Part shown: one piece after another, positions 59,524 to 64,000 of the stretch
Numbering within the stretch: the first letter of the stretch is position 1
How the letters are laid out: every line of letters starts with the position of its first letter
NCBI RefSeq assembly: GCF_002926065.1
Contig: NZ_PREZ01000010.1
Span: forward strand, 16,001-80,000
DNA: 64,000 nt
Direction: 5' to 3'
Origin: Jeotgalibacillus proteolyticus
Lineage (GTDB): Bacteria > Bacillota > Bacilli > Bacillales > Jeotgalibacillaceae
The notes under the pieces: generated by a model
Database searches by the model: none
What the model was told of the DNA's origin: nothing
What the model saw: the letters and a program-made list of their open reading frames with translations, nothing else
Translations under genes and position numbers: made by a program

Positions 59524-60243
59524 ATGGAACACCCCATACGGTCAGCATTTTCATTTTTCAGCCAGCGATATGAGCGAATCCTGCTCCTGATCCTAATGGT
59601 TCAACTGCCGTTATTACTCGTACACTTTTTTCTGGCTAATTATATTTATGCCGTAACGCCAACGTTCAGTGGACAATTTTCCACTGGAGATATCTTCAAT
59701 GCAATGCTGATTCTTTTGCTGTTTTTATTTGCACAAATCCCTTTCCTTTATTTCTGGCATTATGAGGAAGCAGGAGAAGATAAAGCGCTCAGAAAGGCAA
59801 TGCTTCAATTCACGATACGTGCTTTTCACTTTTTTGTTTTTGCCGTCTTCTTAAGTGTAATTGTAACGATTGGATTTGGTCTTTTCTTTCTTCCCGGCCT
59901 AATCTTATTAGCGATGTACATAAGCGCGCCGATCATTGCGGTAATCGAAGAAAAGTCCGTTTGGAAATGCATGAAGGAAAGTGTCCAAATCTTCAAAAAG
60001 AATCATTGGAAAATCGTTCTTTTAATTATGACATTTGGGATAGGGGAGCTGATCATCTCCTTTTTTATTCAAACCATGATTATGTCGATTACAACGTCTT
60101 ATCTGGCGATTGTCATTATTAATCTATTTATCAACACAATCTTTTTTCCACTTTTTTATTTAATGCTGGCATCCCTGACAGGAAAATGGAGAAACGAGCT
60201 TGGTCTATTATCTGTTGAAAATGCAGCAGCAGAAAATAGCTGA
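59524..60243 (+). CDS. Polytopic membrane protein, YciC/DUF975-like
   Basis: A 239-residue protein with about six transmembrane segments and no catalytic motif. The segment IAVIEEKSVWKCMKESVQIF before a hydrophobic helix recalls membrane proteins of the YciC/glycerophosphodiesterase membrane-domain type. ATG at 59524 follows AAGGAGGG. It lies between the small membrane protein and the Trp/Gly/Asn-repeat protein, closely spaced with both. Function unknown. Confidence 0.65.
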   Translation: MEHPIRSAFSFFSQRYERILLLILMVQLPLLLVHFFLANYIYAVTPTFSGQFSTGDIFNAMLILLLFLFAQIPFLYFWHYEEAGEDKALRKAMLQFTIRAFHFFVFAVFLSVIVTIGFGLFFLPGLILLAMYISAPIIAVIEEKSVWKCMKESVQIFKKNHWKIVLLIMTFGIGELIISFFIQTMIMSITTSYLAIVIINLFINTIFFPLFYLMLASLTGKWRNELGLLSVENAAAENS

Positions 60244-60257
60244 AAGGGAGGAGAAAT

Positions 60258-61841
60258 ATGAAACGATTTATTAAGCAAACCTTCGCCGTTGTCACGATTC
60301 TACTGATGGTCTTCCAATCATTCTTATATTCTGTCGGTTCAGCTGCCGTAAACCCCTGGTCAGGGAACACATGGTCAGGGAACACATGGTCAGGGAACAC
60401 ATGGCAGGGTAATACCTGGTCCGGAAACACATGGTCCGGAAACCCATGGGAAGGCACTACCTGGAGCGGAGATCCTTGGGAGGGAAATACCTGGTCAGGC
60501 AACACCTGGCAGGGTAATGCAACCAATGGAAATAACTTTAATGGAGTTGATTGGCAGGGAGTACCGTGGTCAATGTCTCCCTGGAATCCCAATGCGACTC
60601 CTCCCCCTAATGGCTGGGATGGGAATACCTGGACAGGGACTCCAGGAGCTCCGGGTAATGGATGGACAGGAGATCCACTTGCTCCGGGCAATGGCTGGGA
60701 CGGTAATTCATGGATTGGGAATCCGCTAGGGCCTGGGAATGGCTGGACAGGCTCTCCATTAGGTCCGGGGAACGGCTGGGCTGGTTCTCCATTAGGACCC
60801 GGAAATGGCTGGGCTGGTACCCCGTTAGCTCCGGGAATGGGCTGGGCTGGAACTGGAACGCCTCCGCCCGGATGGAATGGAAATCAATTTGCCGGCGGTC
60901 CTAATGAATCGGGAATGGGTCCGGTTTTTGGACCTGACGGAACGATTCGGAACGGGCAGGGAGCTGGCTCAAGCCTGTTAACCCCACCTGCACTAGGGGT
61001 TGTTGCCAGCGGAGCAAATTCTACTCCAGACAACAATACACCGGATATGCGCGATGTTTCAGATTATGTGGTAAATGATGTCATCATGGGTCAGGTTAAC
61101 ATGGTCGGTACCTTTCTGGAAAAAGGGGACGATTTCTCCTTTCGTGATTCCGGCGGTTTCATGGGGAATGTCTTACTGAATGGTCTGAGACTTGGTATTG
61201 GTGATAATCCGGTTATCGATTTTATTGATGATACTCAAACAACGGTCTCCACTATTAAAGACGGATATGAGGCTTACAATGCATTCCAAACAGCACGAAA
61301 TGCGGAACAGATTGGGAATGCAGCCGGTACTGCCGGTGACCTCGCCAGGTTGGGGAATAGTGTTGATAGTGTTACAGATGTTGCGAGTGCTGCAACATCC
61401 ATGGGGGCAGTTTCAAAACTAAACCTTGTAACTGCAGGTGCAGGTGCAGCATTTGGCATCTATGATACTACTACGAAGGGTATAGATGCGTATAAAACCC
61501 TGACCTCTGATGCTCCGACCACGGAGAAAGTTTCAGCGGTTGCTGATACCACTGCTTCATTCGGAGATACCCTTATGAATGCTGGTGTAATCGCAGCAGC
61601 CATTCCTGGCGGACAGGCTGTGGGCTCTGCGATGATCGTTGGTGGTGCTGTTGTATGGGGAGTTTCAAAAGGAGTTAAATTCTTTGCAGATAATTGGGAA
61701 GGTGTAAAAAAATTCGGCAATGATTTTAAAAACGATCCTGTAAAAGCGACGAAGGATTTAGCTGTCGATACTTTCAATAAAGGAAAAGAGAAGGTTAAGG
61801 AAAGCTGGGACGGCATTAAAAGCTTTTTTGGAGGAAAATAA
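60258..61841 (+). CDS. Secreted Trp-x-Gly-Asn-x repeat protein
   Basis: A 527-residue protein I do not recognise. A signal peptide (about 1-30) is followed by eleven tandem pentapeptides of type W-[SQE]-G-[ND]-[TP] (residues about 34-88), then a second repeat with an 11-residue period of type GNGW-x-G-x-PL-x-P (about 115-200). A Ser/Asn/Pro-rich linker leads to a C-terminal part (about 290-527) of helices rich in Gly and Ala, such as LVTAGAGAAFGIYDTTTKG and GGQAVGSAMIVGGAVVWGV, ending in a Lys-rich amphipathic tail. It has no sortase motif. ATG at 60258 follows AAGGGAGGAG. Last gene of the pilus operon; a surface structural or adhesive role, or a pretoxin-like C-terminus, are both open. Confidence 0.75.
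   Translation: MKRFIKQTFAVVTILLMVFQSFLYSVGSAAVNPWSGNTWSGNTWSGNTWQGNTWSGNTWSGNPWEGTTWSGDPWEGNTWSGNTWQGNATNGNNFNGVDWQGVPWSMSPWNPNATPPPNGWDGNTWTGTPGAPGNGWTGDPLAPGNGWDGNSWIGNPLGPGNGWTGSPLGPGNGWAGSPLGPGNGWAGTPLAPGMGWAGTGTPPPGWNGNQFAGGPNESGMGPVFGPDGTIRNGQGAGSSLLTPPALGVVASGANSTPDNNTPDMRDVSDYVVNDVIMGQVNMVGTFLEKGDDFSFRDSGGFMGNVLLNGLRLGIGDNPVIDFIDDTQTTVSTIKDGYEAYNAFQTARNAEQIGNAAGTAGDLARLGNSVDSVTDVASAATSMGAVSKLNLVTAGAGAAFGIYDTTTKGIDAYKTLTSDAPTTEKVSAVADTTASFGDTLMNAGVIAAAIPGGQAVGSAMIVGGAVVWGVSKGVKFFADNWEGVKKFGNDFKNDPVKATKDLAVDTFNKGKEKVKESWDGIKSFFGGK
60358..60522 (+). repeat. 15-base tandem repeat coding W-x-G-N-x units
   Basis: Eleven 15-base units. The first three are identical (TGGTCAGGGAACACA); later ones diverge at third positions while keeping the protein pattern, indicating selection on the peptide. 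Confidence 0.9.
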
Positions 61842-61892
61842 TCAAGCCTGAATGATACAATTAGTCCAACTAAACGATTTGGATGTGAGAAG

Positions 61893-62672
61893 ATGAGTGG
61901 AGAGATCAACCAGATTGAATTAAAAGCTAAGAAGTATAAAAAATGGCGAGAAAAAATTGATGTCTACCCATTTCCTTGGGTAGGCAGCAAAGATGTTTAT
62001 TATAATGTCGTCTATAAGATTAAAAATGATGTAAAAGGTGTCGCAGTGATTTCAAAGGGAGAAGGCTCACAAAGTGAGTTCGAAGATGCTTTTCATCATC
62101 TCTTTTATTTTTATGGCCTCCTGGAAAATATTCATGCAAGCGGTTCTGAAAGAGCTAGAATTGCACCGGAGTTCTATTCAGAGCCTTTAGAGCTTATGGA
62201 AAAGGAGCAGGAAGAAAAACTGGCTCCCGGGAAAGAACTGATTAGCTCTCTGTATCAAATTCAGCTTGATTTTACAGAAGCATATGAAGGTTTCTTTGAT
62301 CACTTAAGCCATATGCGGGAGGTTACGAAAAAAATAACAACTGAAGATGTAGAGATTGCTAGAAATGCTTCTACCAGAATCAACCTTCTTCAATACCTTC
62401 ACATTAAGGAAGCGGTAGACCACTCGGCTACTTTAAATGAATGGATTCTTAATATGAAAAACCTTCAGCTGTGGGACAAGCTGTCGAAGGATCAGCAAAT
62501 CTTTTATACTAATTTAGCGGAAAATAAAGCCTCCTTACAAGCATCTATCGACGGGCTGGGAATTCCCCAGGCGGATACGTACGAAGAAATGTTCAAATTA
62601 AGCCAAGAAATAAATCTGGAAAAGAATGAAAAGGAAAAACAGAAGCAATGGAACGAGCTTCGTTATCCTTAA
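61893..62672 (+). CDS. Hypothetical cytosolic protein, first of a paralogous pair
   Basis: A 259-residue soluble, mostly helical protein without signal peptide. It begins SGEINQIELKAKKYKKWRE and has PWVGSKDVYYNVVYKIK, ISKGEGSQ, SSLYQIQLDFTEAYEGFFDH, NEWILNMKNLQLWDKLSKDQ and ends ELRYP. About half of its residues are the same in the next gene. The ribosome binding site is weak (GTGAGAAG). No family recognised. Placed downstream of the repeat protein, in the same direction. Confidence 0.75.
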   Translation: MSGEINQIELKAKKYKKWREKIDVYPFPWVGSKDVYYNVVYKIKNDVKGVAVISKGEGSQSEFEDAFHHLFYFYGLLENIHASGSERARIAPEFYSEPLELMEKEQEEKLAPGKELISSLYQIQLDFTEAYEGFFDHLSHMREVTKKITTEDVEIARNASTRINLLQYLHIKEAVDHSATLNEWILNMKNLQLWDKLSKDQQIFYTNLAENKASLQASIDGLGIPQADTYEEMFKLSQEINLEKNEKEKQKQWNELRYP

Positions 62673-62683
62673 AAAGATTGGAG

Positions 62684-62721
62684 CGGACTGAGTGGTTGGA
62701 AACAACACTTGGTCCGTTTTT
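62684..62721 (+). terminator. Intrinsic terminator between the paralogues
   Basis: CGGAC (62684-62688) with GTCCG (62712-62716) and inner GTTG/CAAC, followed by five T. The second paralogue would then need read-through or its own promoter, which I cannot identify. Confidence 0.7.
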
Positions 62722-62763
62722 ATACCTAATTCGTGAGACTATGATGAGTGAGGACCTTGTGAG

Positions 62764-63546
62764 ATGGGCGAAGAGATACCTTTTATTGAAGCTAAAGCAA
62801 AAAAGCACAAAAAGTGGAGAGAAGAAATTGAAGTGAATCCGATTCCTTGGGTAGGCCCTAATGATGTTTATTATTTCGTTCTCTATAAAATTAATAAACG
62901 CGTAAAAGCGTGTGCTGTACTATCAAAGGGAGAAGGCTCTCGAGAAGAGGCAATTGAAGCTCATAAGCATTTATACCTCTTTTATGTTTTGCTTGAGAAT
63001 ATACTTGCCGACGCAACTGACAGGTCTCGTATTGCTTTTGAATTTTATACTGAACCTTTAAAAATAATCGAAGAGGCAAACCGGGAAGAGCTTCGGGATG
63101 GAGAAGAGCTAATTACATCAATTTACAAAAAACAATTAGAGTTTAATGAGGCATACAACTCTTTTTTTGACCACGTATTCAAAATGAGAGACGAGACGAA
63201 AAGAATTACAGGGGATGATGTAACATTTTCCCACGACTCAGCCACACGCATGAACATATTGCAATATCTCCTGCTTCAGGATGTGGTGAAGCATTCAACC
63301 GTTTTGAATGAATGGATTAGGCATATGAAGGATTTACAGCTTTGGAAGAAGCTTACCAAGGATCAACAAATCTTTTATCGGGAATTGGCCAACAATAAGT
63401 CCTCCCTCGAAGACTCATTGAGTGGACTAGATGTAACTCCTGCAGATTCCTATGAAGAGTTGTATAAGATTAATAGGGAGAGTAGTGAAAAATACAACAA
63501 AGAGGAAACGAAAAGACAATGGGACAAGCTGAGGTATCCTAAGTAA
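62764..63546 (+). CDS. Hypothetical cytosolic protein, second of the paralogous pair
   Basis: A 260-residue protein aligned along its whole length with the gene at 61893: KKHKKWREEIEVNPIPWVG, SKGEGSREEA, FNEAYNSFFDHVFKMRDETK, NEWIRHMKDLQLWKKLTKDQ, KQWDKLRYP-like RQWDKLRYPK. Conservation is spread evenly, so both copies are likely functional. No signal peptide, no membrane helix, no catalytic motif I can name. ATG at 62764; ribosome binding site GTGAGGA. Followed by a terminator. Confidence 0.75.
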   Translation: MGEEIPFIEAKAKKHKKWREEIEVNPIPWVGPNDVYYFVLYKINKRVKACAVLSKGEGSREEAIEAHKHLYLFYVLLENILADATDRSRIAFEFYTEPLKIIEEANREELRDGEELITSIYKKQLEFNEAYNSFFDHVFKMRDETKRITGDDVTFSHDSATRMNILQYLLLQDVVKHSTVLNEWIRHMKDLQLWKKLTKDQQIFYRELANNKSSLEDSLSGLDVTPADSYEELYKINRESSEKYNKEETKRQWDKLRYPK

Positions 63547-63571
63547 TTCAATCACTACAAATCCATTAGAA

Positions 63572-63604
63572 GGCGAACTAAGTTACCTGCTCAGTTCGCC
63601 ATTT
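63572..63604. terminator. Bidirectional terminator at the end of the accessory region
   Basis: GGCGAACT (63572-63579), 13-base loop, AGTTCGCC (63593-63600), followed by ATTTT. It separates the paralogue from the convergent reverse-strand gene. Confidence 0.75.
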
Positions 63605-63619
63605 TAAAGCTTTTAAAGC

Positions 63620-64000
63620 TTAGTCAATTAAACGAATCTTGCTGTCAGAAGAAGCCAGCAATTCAAGGATCGAAACATAATTGTGTTCACTCCCGTTTAA
63701 CGCTTCACTCCATTTCTTCCAGCTGCTTTTCATATCCTCAAGCTTATTCGGAACCTCAAGCTCAACGACAGCCCCTTTTAACGAACTTGCTTTTTTGGCA
63801 GTAAGTTCCTCACCGGTCACAAGATGACTGACCACAATAAAATCCTCCTTAGCCATAGCCTTAATAATAGAAGGAGGCAAAAGCTCGTCCTTCGTACGAT
63901 AATAGGCGGCATCAAGATTATGCTCTTCATAGAGAGCGCGCAAATCCTGGAGATGCTTTTCAACCTCCCCGCTTTCCAGTGATTCAAACCGCGATGGATG
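63620..64000 (-). CDS. Unrecognised protein, C-terminal part (cut by window end)
   Basis: The reverse frame is open from base 64000 to the stop at 63620, so the gene begins beyond the window; 126 C-terminal residues are seen. They are hydrophilic, with YYRTKDELLPPSIIKAMAKE, FIVVSHLVTGEELTAKKAS and VELEVPNKLEDMKSSWKKW. A TTG at 63941 could act as a start, but the frame continues upstream without a break. No family recognised and no transmembrane segment. Confidence 0.65.
   Translation of the reverse strand, partial: HPSRFESLESGEVEKHLQDLRALYEEHNLDAAYYRTKDELLPPSIIKAMAKEDFIVVSHLVTGEELTAKKASSLKGAVVELEVPNKLEDMKSSWKKWSEALNGSEHNYVSILELLASSDSKIRLID

Noticed and set aside
60358..60522. CRISPR-like short tandem repeats
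   Set aside because: 15-base units without spacers, in frame, encoding a peptide repeat within a secreted protein.
60131..60691. 186-codon reverse-strand frame opposite the repeat region
   Set aside because: Produced by the complement of the 15-base repeat (Pro/Gln/Val-rich); no ribosome binding site.

Overview
The window comes from a low-GC, endospore-forming Gram-positive bacterium of the order Bacillales. Its gene order matches the Bacillus subtilis rlmB/sigH to kbaA region almost gene for gene, and sporulation genes (sigH, cwlD, gerD, kbaA) are present. I cannot fix the genus. Within the window there are no tRNA or rRNA genes, no CRISPR array and no transposase gene.

Positions 1-38900 are the conserved information-processing core: rlmB (cut by the window edge), rae1, sigH, rpmG, secE, nusG, rplK-rplA, rplJ-rplL, a ybxB-type methyltransferase, rpoB-rpoC, an L7Ae-family protein, rpsL-rpsG-fusA-tuf, the S10/spc/alpha cluster from rpsJ to rplQ (with secY, adk, map, a KOW protein and infA), the ECF transporter module ecfA1-ecfA2-ecfT with truA, and rplM-rpsI. 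Clear sigma-A promoters precede sigH, rpmG, rplJ, the L7Ae gene, rpsJ and rplM. L10-type and L13-type leaders are visible, and strong intrinsic terminators follow rplL, rpoC, tuf, rplQ and rpsI. The rplQ-ecfA1 gap holds a structured RNA with two mutually exclusive pairings, one of which is a terminator.

Positions 38900-45650 hold a ybaJ-type methyltransferase, then a pfeT-like iron-efflux P-type ATPase, then cwlD, salA, gerD (reverse strand) and kbaA. The ATPase looks inserted: it lies between one full and one half copy of a GC-rich repeat. Its promoter carries a near-perfect Fur box upstream and a near-perfect PerR box just downstream of the -10, the arrangement known for B. subtilis pfeT.

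Positions 45650-50450 are an exopolysaccharide module related to B. subtilis ydaL-ydaM-ydaJ. It has an extended -10 promoter and three 6-4-6 inverted repeats that resemble SinR operators.

Positions 51000-63550 are accessory. They encode a Gram-positive Tad/Flp pilus machine (CpaB, TadZ, TadA, TadB, TadC, a Flp prepilin, a VWA lipoprotein, TadE and TadG-like proteins, two membrane proteins). These are followed by a secreted protein with eleven tandem Trp-x-Gly-Asn-x pentapeptides and a second, 11-residue Trp/Gly/Pro repeat, and then by two paralogous cytosolic proteins of unknown function. No prepilin peptidase gene is present in the window. The right edge holds the C-terminal part of an unrecognised reverse-strand gene.
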